Positions 29,545-40,011 of a DNA stretch of 64,000 bases are shown here, piece after piece. Position 1 is the stretch's first letter; every line of letters begins with the position of its first letter. The position numbers and the translations under genes were made by a program. The notes beneath the pieces were generated by a model, which saw only the letters and a list, made by a program, of their open reading frames with translations, ran no database searches and was not told the DNA's origin. The DNA comes from Actinomucor elegans (taxonomy: Eukaryota > Mucoromycota > Mucoromycetes > Mucorales > Mucoraceae): contig JAMSLZ010000001.1 of assembly GCA_026027325.1 (NCBI GenBank), forward strand, positions 1,240,001 through 1,304,000. The letters are read 5' to 3'.

Positions 29545-32491
29545 TTATAGGTGTGTCCTGAGGTTTCCTCAGGTGTCCCAACGATAAGATAATTCAACAT
29601 ATTTACAAGTTTATGCAAATAATTGGCTTAATCATAATCATCACGTTTTTTGTCTCATGTCCCCTTTTTCAGTATCATCGTCTATACAGTCAGTTTCGGT
29701 TTCATCTTGTATATTGTCCATTTACTGTTTCGTCTTCACCTTACGAATACTCGCCTACATCATCAGTTTGTATTTATACCTCGTCATCTGTATCAACTTC
29801 AGCAAGAAATAAGCCATCTTTCGCCTTTGGCCAAAACACAGGTATACTCTCATGTTTATTTTATTTTTTGTCGTCTCATTTGTCCTTTAAATTGGATACC
29901 ATTCTAAAATTAAAATGTCGATTCAGTTTGTAGCGATTTCAATTAGATTTTAGTTTATCTTAGCAAAGTTTATACAATCGATTAAGGCTTGGATCTCTCC
30001 TTCGTTGATAGCTCTCCTGATAATAGGAAAGTGACATTGGTTGACTTTTTTTATAATATATCCCACATCTTCTATATATCTCATCGTCATCAACATAAAA
30101 TCAAATCCCATTACCATTATGAAAGGATACTAACAATCAATACCATTCTTTATAAATGAATTCGAATGTCGTTTCGTCATTGAAGGTCATACAAATGCTC
30201 GCAATTGCTGTGCAATTACTCTTAAAGGTTCTGAATTGGTGAAGGGCCGGGTGTAGTAGAATGGAGTTACCCAACATATCTCCGGTGTTCCAAATATTTC
30301 CAGCCGTTTTAAAAATGGAAATAGTCATTTAAATAAGTACGCATCATGTCCAAAAAGCATCACAACTGTCAAAAATATGTTCTTGAGTAAATACTTGAGA
30401 CCATTCACCAACTCAGAACCCGTACGAGTAATTGCACAGCAGTTGCGAGCATTTGTATGGCCTCTATTAAGGCTAATTCAATCTTGTTTTCATACAATCT
30501 AGCACTCACAGCTAACTTGGAGCACTCGCCTAAAAAATTATTATTTTCTTTGGAGCTTAACGCAGAGGTAATCCTAATGTTAACTTTTGGTGAAGCAGTT
30601 ACATTTTTAAACATATTGAACACCGTGTCACCTCTGCTTAAGAGATTAATATTTTTGAAACAGCTTCAATATCAATTTTATAAAATAACTCATCAATGTA
30701 GGCACACATTTGACAGACTAAGTAGTTTTTTAAGAGTATGAGACCAGAATTTAACCTTGAAATCATCTTCAGAGTAAAGATGTATGCTTGAGGCATTAAG
30801 GAAGAATGATTCGTATACATGTATTTCCAGGCTGTCCATAGAAGAATATAAGTCATGCATAGTAAATATTATTCTTAAATTATAAATTATGTACATAGAT
30901 CGAACGATTTCTAGCTGAATACGTTGCATTTTTGTTGAAGGGTTGACTATCTTTTTTATATCTTTTAACTTGATAATTAAGCTTTTGCTGCCCTATAAAG
31001 TGGCTGATAACATTAATTGATATATCAATTACTATAAAAAATTAGTATAGACTTACATCTGCCAATATTTTCTTAATGCCAGAGTGTATGGTATTTATCT
31101 TAGCAATTGTTTGTCTTGCGATCATAAGTATTTGGTCTTCTAAATGCGTCAGCAGTAATGCCATTTGGTTTGATAGGCTTGTCAGTCGTATCAATTATAT
31201 TATTCTTTGATAAGCTGAAAATTGCTTTGTCAAAGAGATACTATGCCAATAGAAACATAAAATAAAGAATTACAAGTAAACATATTTGCTTTTAACTGAG
31301 TTACTTTTTGTGTATTCGTAAGAGTTGAAAAAAGTTTTGCATTGTTTGGATAGAGGTTATCTATATAAGTGAGTAATGGATCAATAAGTTTTTACAACTT
31401 TTTGTCTTTTTATTCCAATCCCCTTTTGATTGTTCTTTCGCTTATTATGGTTATATGCTTGGCTTGTTTGTAATTCCTGTTATAATTTTAAATCAAGCAA
31501 AATTTTTTCTAAACAGAACAGCGTTTAAGCCTATTCCTTTTATTTTTACTGCTCTTAAGATATGAGCATCCAACACGAGATGGGCTTCTAACTAAGCAGT
31601 TTGCTCGAGCTTATCAGCAATGGATTTTGAAGACACGCGAGTGGTGATATTGGAATGAAGAAACCAGGAGCTACATGTATGTTAACACTGCTGACCGAGT
31701 ACTTTTATTACACCCCTCCAAATCAATGGTCTTAGATAACCTGCAGCTGCTCATACTTTTCAGCCAATCAAACTTATGGATATATTAAATGGATTTATTT
31801 TTCAAATGATTTACTAGAAGTGCCAAAAAAACAGAGCACTCTGAATTAGCCATCGATTTTGGCTAAATGTTGCATCCGATGAGAAATCCATGCTCAGAAT
31901 AAGCTAGTACATCTGGTTAAACTCAAATTTATCCATGTACTGGTAGTTATACTGTAAATTTTTAATCTTCATAAACTACAAGGGCATTCATTTCATAGTG
32001 ATCTAAAACTTATAAGATATTGCAATTGTTTCTTGTCATTTTATGTATAACAAAAATATGATGTTTGGCGGAGGAAAAAGCAGGTTTCCTAGAAAACAAA
32101 TGAGAACACAACTAAATCAAATATGGTTAAACTGAAAGCCAACTATATTAGAAGGTGCACGATGTATGCAACGCAACTCTGAAGGGTGCATGTTGATTAC
32201 TATTAAAAAAAGGCAAATCTATTCATAATCTGGACATTGGAAAGGCCGAGATCAGTAATTAAAAGCAAGATCAATGCATTGATGGATATAATGCTTACTA
32301 GTACAAGCATAAAATAAGACTGAATGCTTCTTCTGCATGAATACATGGAAACGAGCTATTGCAGCACTTTGTCATAACAATAAAAAAAAGACCATTTTTT
32401 ATTTTACAAGGTAAAATACCAAGTAGAATGAAAAGAATGATTATATATATATATATATATACATAAAAGTAAATGTATTAGCTTGCCATCA
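29545..32491. other. about 2.9 kb without an intact gene
   Basis: Only relics are visible. One is an imperfect inverted repeat of about 52 bp (30187-30238 and 30412-30465). Another is a decayed coding-like stretch near 31560-31760 (plus strand) with an internal stop. There is also an (AT)n run at about 32443-32461. The last few hundred bases probably hold the 3' UTR of the minus-strand gene ending at 32492. I see no RNA gene. Confidence 0.5.
30187..30465. repeat. imperfect inverted repeat, arms about 52 bp
   Basis: TACAAATGCTCGCAA(T/C)TGCTGTGCAATTACTC at 30190-30221 recurs in reverse complement near 30431-30460, with a spacer of about 170 bp. Both arms can be read as the same short peptide motif (SNCTA, ASICM), so they look like two inverted pieces of one former coding repeat. 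Confidence 0.6.
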
Positions 32492-32679
32492 TCAGTAGTG
32501 TGCAGAAATGGTAGCTTCAACTTGAGATACTTGAGTTTTTAACTTGTCTTTATCATGCATGGAGTAAGCCAATTCGTCTAATGGTATACTATCCAAAAGT
32601 CTTATTGTGATCTTGGGCGCTTGTTTAACACCCGTGGACTAAAGTAATGTAATATGAATCAAAAGTACCGTATCATAAA

Positions 32680-32723
<44 letters not shown>

Positions 32724-35396
32724 TTAACTAGTGGAAATAGTATGTTACCCAGCTTTTGCTTCTGCTGATGCAGCTCTAATCCCTTCATTTCACTCAAAAT
32801 TCTTTTAATTTCTTCTCTTAGTTCTTTGTCCTTCATTGCCGGATTATACTTTCTATCAACTACTGGTGTGGATACTGATGGTGGCGCGATAATGGGTATA
32901 GCACGCGATCCTTTAGGTGGTAATGATACTTCTTGAATAAATTTGCTTGTCATCATATCTTGCTTACTATAGTAATAATTGACAGCAGGTGGAGATGGAG
33001 GTGATACTCGTTGTGGAAGAGGAGGAGATCTTTCATAAGCGATGGCTTCATGGTCATCATGTTGTTGTTCTTGGAAAATAATCAAGGCATCTTTGGCTTG
33101 CTTGATCTTGGATTTCAAAAAGTCCCTGTTAAATAAACAAGTTGCTAAATCTTTCTTTTTTAAGGTAAGCAGCATATCGACAATGTCCTGCAGGTCTTTC
33201 ATATCAACTTTTTCGACCACTAAAACAGCCTTGGTGATAGTATGGCGGCGTGTTTCCGAACTGGTTTCAGTCATAGCACTAGTAGCGGATTCGACTGAGC
33301 CTCGGCGCCGAAATGTAGGCCTTTCTTGTGGTGTAATTGTTGGCTGATGACGGTATTGGTGGTTGCTAGTTTGAGATTGAACAGGTGGTGACACAGCATA
33401 TTGCTGCTGGGGGTGATGAGGATGATGCGGATAACCGTTATTGATAGAAACAACAGTAGTAGAAGAAGGTGTATTCATAGCAACTGAGCCTGGAGAATGC
33501 ATATATACTCCACTTGTTAAGGATGATAAGCAATTTGGATGTTGAACGCTACCAGAAGCTGATGGGTTTCTTTTAAGAGGTGCATTGTAAAGTGCTTCAT
33601 AAGTCCTTTTCTGTGGATGAATATGCTTTTTTATCAAAAAAAAAAAAAATTAGCGCAAGTGCTACAAAACCATGTATTTGAAATAATACCTGGTTCTGCT
33701 GCTGCGGTTGACGTTGCAGCTCATATATACCAAGACTGTTATTAGCGTGATGATGATAAGCCGACGAAGAACTATTGTTTCTGGCCATTGGCTGGTAATG
33801 ATTATTCTTTACACCATTTGTTGGTGTTGGTGAAGGCTGGCGATGATCTTGCTGCTGCTGTTGATAGGTATTATTATACTTTTGAGTAGTATTACGGGTA
33901 TTATAACGTTGATCAGAAAGATCTCGATTATTATTAGTATTATTCTTCACCTGATTATAACCATTATGGTTATTATGCTTTTGATGTTGGTAGTACTGCA
34001 ACTGATATGGCTGTTCAAATAAATCGTTTTGTGATAAAGGCTGTGTGGGGCTCGGCCGGGTATACGTTGGTTGCTGGCGTTGTACCAATACCGGTGACAC
34101 AGATGCAGCAGCCTGCTGATATGAAGCATTGAAGGTAGAATTCGGTGGTGATACTTCCATGTCGCGCGCTTTCTTGGGTTCATGAAATGCTACGATGACA
34201 GGCTTTGATAAAATGTATTGATTGTTCATTTCTTGCTTTGCTTTTTGAGCTTCATCTGCTTTACTGAAACTGACGAACCCAAAGCCTTTGGATTGCTTCG
34301 TCTGCGCATTCTTCATAACGCGAGCAGAGATAATACGGCCAAACCTACGAAAGTTGTTGAATAAATCAGCACTTTTTACGTTTAGGTCAAGGTTTTTGAT
34401 ATAGAGGTTGGTATAGTCGACCATGCTAGAGCCGTCACTACGTATTTGAGGAGTAGAAGAAGTAATGGTAGGCGCTGGAGCTGGTGATACTGGCGTTGGA
34501 ATGGCTGTGGTAGATATAGAGCTTCGGGGTATCTAGATATGGATTAGACAAGGATACATGCTAGACATGAATCTACTTTACAGTGGGTTCTGGTGTAGAG
34601 ATAAAAGATTTCACTCGGCTAGAAACGTAAGGAAAGACAGAACTAGAAAGCGTTTAATAAAATAATAAAAGAACCTTTTTTGTAGTGTTACCTACATGAC
34701 ATTATCATGTACAGTCTTGTTATTCTAAATACATATGTTAGGAAAGATAAATACAAAAAGGTTTGTTATTTTACCATCGCATCTTGTGCATGCTGTGCGT
34801 GTTCTGAATGAAAATACTGTACCAGTGCTGCTCCTTTGAAAGTAGAACTCTGGTCCAGCAAAATCTTGCATAATATCATAGGTCCAAAAGGGCGAAAAAG
34901 CTCATAGAGCGACTTATTGTTTGTATTACATGGCAAGTTTTTGATATGAAGGATACCTGCATGTGCTTCAGGTTCAGGATTATCACCAGATGGTGAATTT
35001 ATCTTTAGCTGTAAACTTATATCTCCTCGAATGGTGACACCATTCAATAGGGTGTAAGCACGATCGGCTATCATCATTAGTTAGTATTAATAATAAAAAA
35101 TACATGCGATTACCCACCCATTTCTTTGGTAGTAAACTGGATATAACCAGAAGTAGAATCATGGTTTCGATTTAAATGAATTCTACTGTAATGTTGGTAC
35201 ATGGATAATAAGAGTTTTACTCTTACCTTGTAGGTTCACAGCTTTCAACTAAATCCATTATTTCCGTTTCGACTACTGAGCTTGGTAATCCATCAATGTA
35301 TAGCTTATCTGTCACAAGAAAATCATCTATTGCTTCATAATGTCGATTGGTAGTCTTTGGTAGTTTTACAATGGCTTTTGTCATAATATCAGTCAT
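32492..35396 (-). CDS. Rrm4-like RNA-binding protein: three RRMs plus MLLE domains (about 824 aa)
   Basis: Eight exons deduced by eye: 35396-35227, 35185-35118, 35067-34775, 34724-34696, 34618-34582, 34532-33690, 33610-32723, 32638-32492. All phases agree. RRM1 is at about residues 28-102 (KLYIDGLP); RRM2 at about 117-195 (ILHIKNLP); RRM3 at about 242-318 (NLYIKNLD, with GFGFVSF). A long Q/N/P/H-rich linker follows. Then come a partial MLLE-like helix set (IVDMLLTLKKKDLATCL, about 622-650) and a terminal MLLE (KQKLGNILFPLVK then ITIRLLDSIPLDELAYSM, about 764-815). Three RRMs plus several MLLEs is the layout of fungal Rrm4, which carries mRNA on moving endosomes. A divergent poly(A)-binding protein is the alternative, but PABP has four RRMs. 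The last intron contains 39 consecutive A. Confidence 0.75.
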
Positions 35397-35693
35397 AACT
35401 TCAAAGGAGTTCACGTATTATGAATTTATATCTTAAGGGTAAAGGAGTTCCTGACAGTCGAAAAAAGAAGAAAGTTAAGAGAAAGAGAGAGAGATTACAG
35501 CGCATATAAATAAGAGGCAAAAAAAAAAAAAAATAATAATAAACAAACAAGTACTTGCATGTAACAAATTAAGGAACTTGTAGATATCATCTTTTCATTA
35601 TACCATTCATAGTACTCTGCACAGTATTCATGAATACCTCTCGCTGTGAGGTATACCTCTACGTTACTCCTCTAAATAATACGGCGTTCCCAT
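35397..35693. promoter_or_regulatory. upstream region of the Rrm4-like gene
   Basis: About 300 bp between the Rrm4-like start codon and the neighbouring transposon. It contains purine-rich runs (AAGAGAAAGAGAGAGAG, minus-gene upstream) and an A-rich tract near 35520. The promoter is inferred from position only. Confidence 0.35.
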
Positions 35694-35920
35694 AAAGTGA
35701 AGTCACACCAGCTGGGAATTGATGTCGCACTGGGCCAAGAGTGAATGTCGCGTTGTACAAAAATACATATCGCCATGTTCACAAATCAGATGATATATTT
35801 CCAGGATGAGTTGTCGCATAATAAGCCTTGATGTTTTTTTAGCTATAAAAAGCGCACCAAAGATATTGGCCTCAGGTTTTCCTCTTGTACATACATAATT
35901 AAATTGGGGTCTTTATCATA

Positions 35921-36124
35921 ATGAGCATTCAATTTTTATACGAAGATAAAAAGGGAGCTGTTGTCGATGAGTATGGAAGGCTTGATCCTGTGGGTTATAT
36001 TATTGATGAGGAGCAGTATCATCTTGAATCGTTGAGTTCCTACACCCAATATTGCTTACATTATCATAACAAGAGGACAGCAAAGCTGATGCCATGCAGA
36101 CAGAAGAAGAGGGATTGTATCTGA
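35921..36124 (+). pseudogene. duplicate of the transposase N-terminus in the left inverted repeat
   Basis: This 67-codon ORF is the mirror copy of the transposase start at 37518, because the first part of the gene lies within the inverted repeat. It is not an independent gene. Confidence 0.75.
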
Positions 36125-36223
36125 ATAAAATATACAATGATTTACGCTTTATTATCAAGTATTATATCAATATTATGCAGATTTCACTAATGAAAAAGAG
36201 AGGGTCTGTTTTTTTTAGATTTC

Positions 36224-37518
36224 TTACTTGTCAGGACATTTGTCCAAGCATTTATGAGAATTCCAGATAAAACCTTTAAAGCCGCCCAGTTTCAAGCTAT
36301 TAGAAGCCTCACTCATCCTCGTCATCAGTGTCTTCTTTTCCAGGAACTTGTTACGTTTTAATCTGCTTGTAACAACTGACCAGAATTGCTCAATTGGATT
36401 GAGCTCAGGAAAATATGAGGGCAAATAAACGCGGAAATAGCTTCGAGACAGAATATACTTGTCTATATCTTCAGAAGTACGAATAGACGCATTATCCATA
36501 ACTATGTAATAGCCCTTCATATGTGGATATTGATCCATTTCATCCGTTGTGGTCTTCAGGAAGCTAATAGAATGCCCTGTTACAGTCTCTTTGCCCACAC
36601 ACATAATGCCACCCCCTCACTTTTTCTTTTTATTTGCTGATTGTTGCGGAAGTCTCAAACTGCATTTAATCAAGCCTGCAGCAGAAATTATACCTAAAAT
36701 GGTGGTGGTTTGTGTTCATATCTTGGGCACTTTGATCACCACAGGTGAACTCTTCTTTGATCAGACCATACTACATTTCGCGTTAATATGGAAGGCAGAT
36801 TCATCAAGCAAGACGTAGTTTCTCGTGAAATCCATGCTAGTTTTCTCCCACTTACGAATCCAATCCAGGTACTCTTTAATTTTTTCTTTGCTGTTCTTGT
36901 CCACAGGTTGAAACTGAGATTTTTTGAGAGATAAATTGCAATGCTTTCTTGTAAAATCATGCAAAGTGTTTTTGGATACTTCGAGTCCTGTAAATGCTTG
37001 CCTCAGTTTTTCCATTACCTGTTTCAAGACGGCTGATAAGTTCCCATCAGTGTAATCTGGAATGATTTTTTATGCTCTTCATCGAGAAGATGCGGACGAC
37101 CAGTCTTCCGATGTTTCTCAAAAATGCTATTAGAGTCTCTCTCGTATCGTTTAGCCCACCTCTGTGCCGTGTGAACGTGGATTTCCAACTGCTTTGCAGC
37201 AACAGAAGCGCTCAGACACTTTTCAAACAATAGCTTGAAGAGTCACATTTTATCCTGATCTGTGTATGGAGTATAATTACGTTTAATCGATCCTTCTCTC
37301 ATAGTAATGTCGACGTCGACCTTTACATTGCCTTCTGTTTGCATGGCATCAGCTTTGCTGTCCTCTTGTTATGATAATGTAGGCAAATATTGGGTGTAGG
37401 AACTCAACGATTCAAGATGATACTGCTCCTCATCAATAATATAACCCACAGGATCAAGCCTTCCATACTCATCGACAACAGCTCCCTTTTTATCTTCGTA
37501 TAAAAATTGAATGCTCAT
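36224..37518 (-). pseudogene. IS630/Tc1-like transposase, frameshifted
   Basis: Minus-strand pieces in order: the start MSIQFLYEDKKGAVVDEYGR at 37518; an HTH region (AKQLEIHVHTAQRWAKRYERD, 37024-37230); linker and first catalytic D (NYVLLDESAFHIN, about 36780-36800); GLIKCSLRLP (about 36660); second D (YYIVMDNASIRTSED, about 36480-36530); and E (PELNPIEQFWSVV, about 36365-36410). Frame changes near 37063 and 36770 and stops near 37245 and 36625 break it. The DDE core is nevertheless easily recognised. Copies of this family are common in Mucoromycota, so a living relative elsewhere in the genome is likely. Confidence 0.8.
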
Positions 37519-37805
37519 TATGATAAAGACCCCAATTTAATTATGTATGTACAAGAGGAAAACCTGAGGCCAATATCTTTGGTGCGCTTTTTATAGCTAA
37601 AAAAACATCAAGGCTTATTATGCGACAACTCATCCTGGAAATATATCATCTGATTTGTGAGCATGGCGACTTCACTTTCTGGAAACACTGTATTATGCAG
37701 CTTGGTTTTTATCAGATGACGAGTCATGAGTTCAGCCCTGATAATCTTTCCGCTTTTGCAATATTAACTCTTTTGCTTTTCTTTCACTTGCCAATTACTT
37801 TAATA

Positions 37806-40011
37806 ATGAGTACAAAGACTGTAGGCGACTATATTTTATCTGAAAAGATAGGCAGAGGTTCTTTTGCTGTAGTTTATAAAGCCAAACATAAGGTAATAAA
37901 GAGCAAGCGTGTACACTGTGAGCCTGTTTATTTACCTGCACAAATCAAAGGCTACTCAAAACATAGTAGCTATCAAATGTATTGCACTCAACAAAATACC
38001 TAACTGTCACAAACACTATATCGACATGGAAATAAAAGTAATGCGCGACATTCGACACCCAAATCTTTTATACTGTGATGAATTTATTGTAAGAAATAAC
38101 TCCATTCATTCAATTCAAAACATGTATTTATACAATTCAACAGAAAACCGACTCACATGCCTTTCTTGTTGTCGAATACTGTTCCCTGGGTGATTTACAC
38201 GACTTTCATCAAGAAACTTACAATAACCTCGGTATGCCAGAGGGCGTCGTATTGCATTTCCTTTCACAGCTAGGTAAGCCGCGGTCTAGAACATTAATAA
38301 TGGACTAAATCGTTTTTCAAGCCTCAGCGATCAAGTATCTGCACGATCAAAACTTGATTCATAGAGATATAAAACCAAGAGTACGTAAAGCTCTTATTGA
38401 GGAAAAAAAAAAGCGACATCTTGATAATGTACTTTGATAGAATATCCTATTAGTTCCATCCGAAACCATGACGTTCCCAACTGTAAAGCTGGCTGACTTT
38501 GGATTTACGCGCTCTCTTCCCAAAACTTCTTTGGCAGACTCTATTTGTGGTTCTCCATTATATATGGCCCCAGAAGTACTCAACAGAGTCGCTTACGATG
38601 CCAAAGCCGATCTCTGGAGTCTGGGTATTGTATTATATGAGCTAATGACAGGCCATGTCCTGTTTCAAGTATCTAATCAGTTAGAACTTTGCCTGAATAT
38701 GCGTCAGTATAATGATGATGTCGACTTTGGGGTAGTAAGTTGCAGATTCAGTAACGAACTAAAAGATCTAGTCCGAATTCTACTCAAGAAGAAGCCGAGC
38801 GAACGCGCTTCTTGTGATGCTTTTTGTTACTATGTTGATTTGGTAATAACGAAAGATGAAATCAAGGACAAAGCAGAGATATCTGTTATTGGAAGTATAG
38901 AAATGAGACAAGCAAAAAGCGCTGATGAAGAGGATGAAGGTGAAGAGGATGATGAGGATGAGTTTGTAGTTATTGATTGTAATGAAATAATGCCTATGCA
39001 AGAACCTAAGTTGCTCCAAAGAAGACATTCTTCACCTGAAGAACAACGACGGCAGCAGCAGCAAAAGATACAGGTGCCACGCCTGCGAACACTGAGCCAT
39101 GGTACTTCCAAAACTGCAAAGGCCATGTCATCTATTGCGCCCATGACCCTCTTTGATGAAGACGATGATACCAAAGCATCATGTGTTTTGTCATCTACTT
39201 CAACAGTAGTAGGCCAAACAGTCTATTTTGAGACCATGGAAACACCACTTCAGTTCAATCAACTGCTTGGTGACTTGAAACAAACCAATGATATGGCCAA
39301 GTCCATTATGACATATGCGGATGAAAAATACAGTCTGTTTGAGAAAGACCCACGTAATCAAGTACTAGCTGAACAATCATTGTGCTTGGCTTCAAAAATA
39401 AGTATTCTCTTGAGATTAGCAATTCAAAAATCAAAGAAGCAGTATGAAGATTTCTTGATAAGCAAAGATCAGGATTTGGATTTGAAACTGGAGGTCATTG
39501 AAAGTTTCATTTGGATGAACGACATGTTGAAGCTATATACACAAAGAATATTACAGCTTCCTACACTTACAAACACAACATGCTCAATTGAAAACTTGCT
39601 TTATATTAGAGCTATCGACATGGTAAAACCAAAAATAAGTTTGTTATGTATTATACTCATTTCTATTACAAGTCGAAAGAAGCATCTGTGATGCAATTAA
39701 TAGGCGAGGAATTGGAAGATTGTATCAGTAAATATACACATTCTATTCACTTACTAAAAGCCATCGTCATTGAACCTACAAAGAACATACTTATGACAAA
39801 GGATATGGACATTATTGAAAAAAGTAAGTTCATTCATATCCTAATTTATTTTCGTTCTTTAACCATCATTGTTTGTGATAAAGTGATAAATAAGCTTTCT
39901 CAAAAGATCCAACAAGTCGAAACAAATATGAAGATAAAGAAATTGAAGCAGCAAAAGCATTCTTCATCAATATCATTATTAACTGAGCAAGTTGAACATT
40001 TGCACTTGTGA
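37806..40011 (+). CDS. ATG1: Atg1/ULK-type autophagy kinase (about 644 aa)
   Basis: Six exons: 37806-37892, 37951-38088, 38144-38273, 38322-38380, 38441-39622, 39673-40011. The kinase domain opens with VGDYILSEKIGRGSFAVVYKA, typical of Atg1. VAIK lysine is at residue 38, HRDIKPRN at about 132-139 and DFG at about 157-159; GSPLYMAPE and an APE-containing segment follow. A variable acidic linker comes next (EEDEGEEDDEDE). A helical C-terminal region (about 370-620; QFNQLLGDLKQTND, AIQKSKKQYEDF) fits the Atg1 tail that binds Atg13. At 644 residues it is short for Atg1. The kinase starts the autophagy cascade in the cytosol and at the phagophore site. HRDIKPRN has R where Q is usual. The start codon lies 127 bp from the end of the neighbouring transposon, so its promoter must be short or transposon-derived. 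Confidence 0.85.

Larger units (their letters stand above)
35694..37678 (-). mobile_element. IS630/Tc1-like DNA transposon with long inverted repeats
   Basis: The inverted arms 35770-36106 and 37332-37669 match over about 338 bp. The outermost 11-mers AAAGTGAAGTC (35694-35704) and its complement (37668-37678) suggest true termini, with about 65 bp extra in the left arm. The transposase is on the minus strand and its N-terminal coding part lies within the right arm. No clear TA duplication is visible at the ends. Confidence 0.8.

Noticed and set aside
32639..32720. Poly-lysine C-terminus encoded by the A-run
   Set aside because: It is intron sequence read through. Splicing from 32723 to 32638 restores the MLLE domain.
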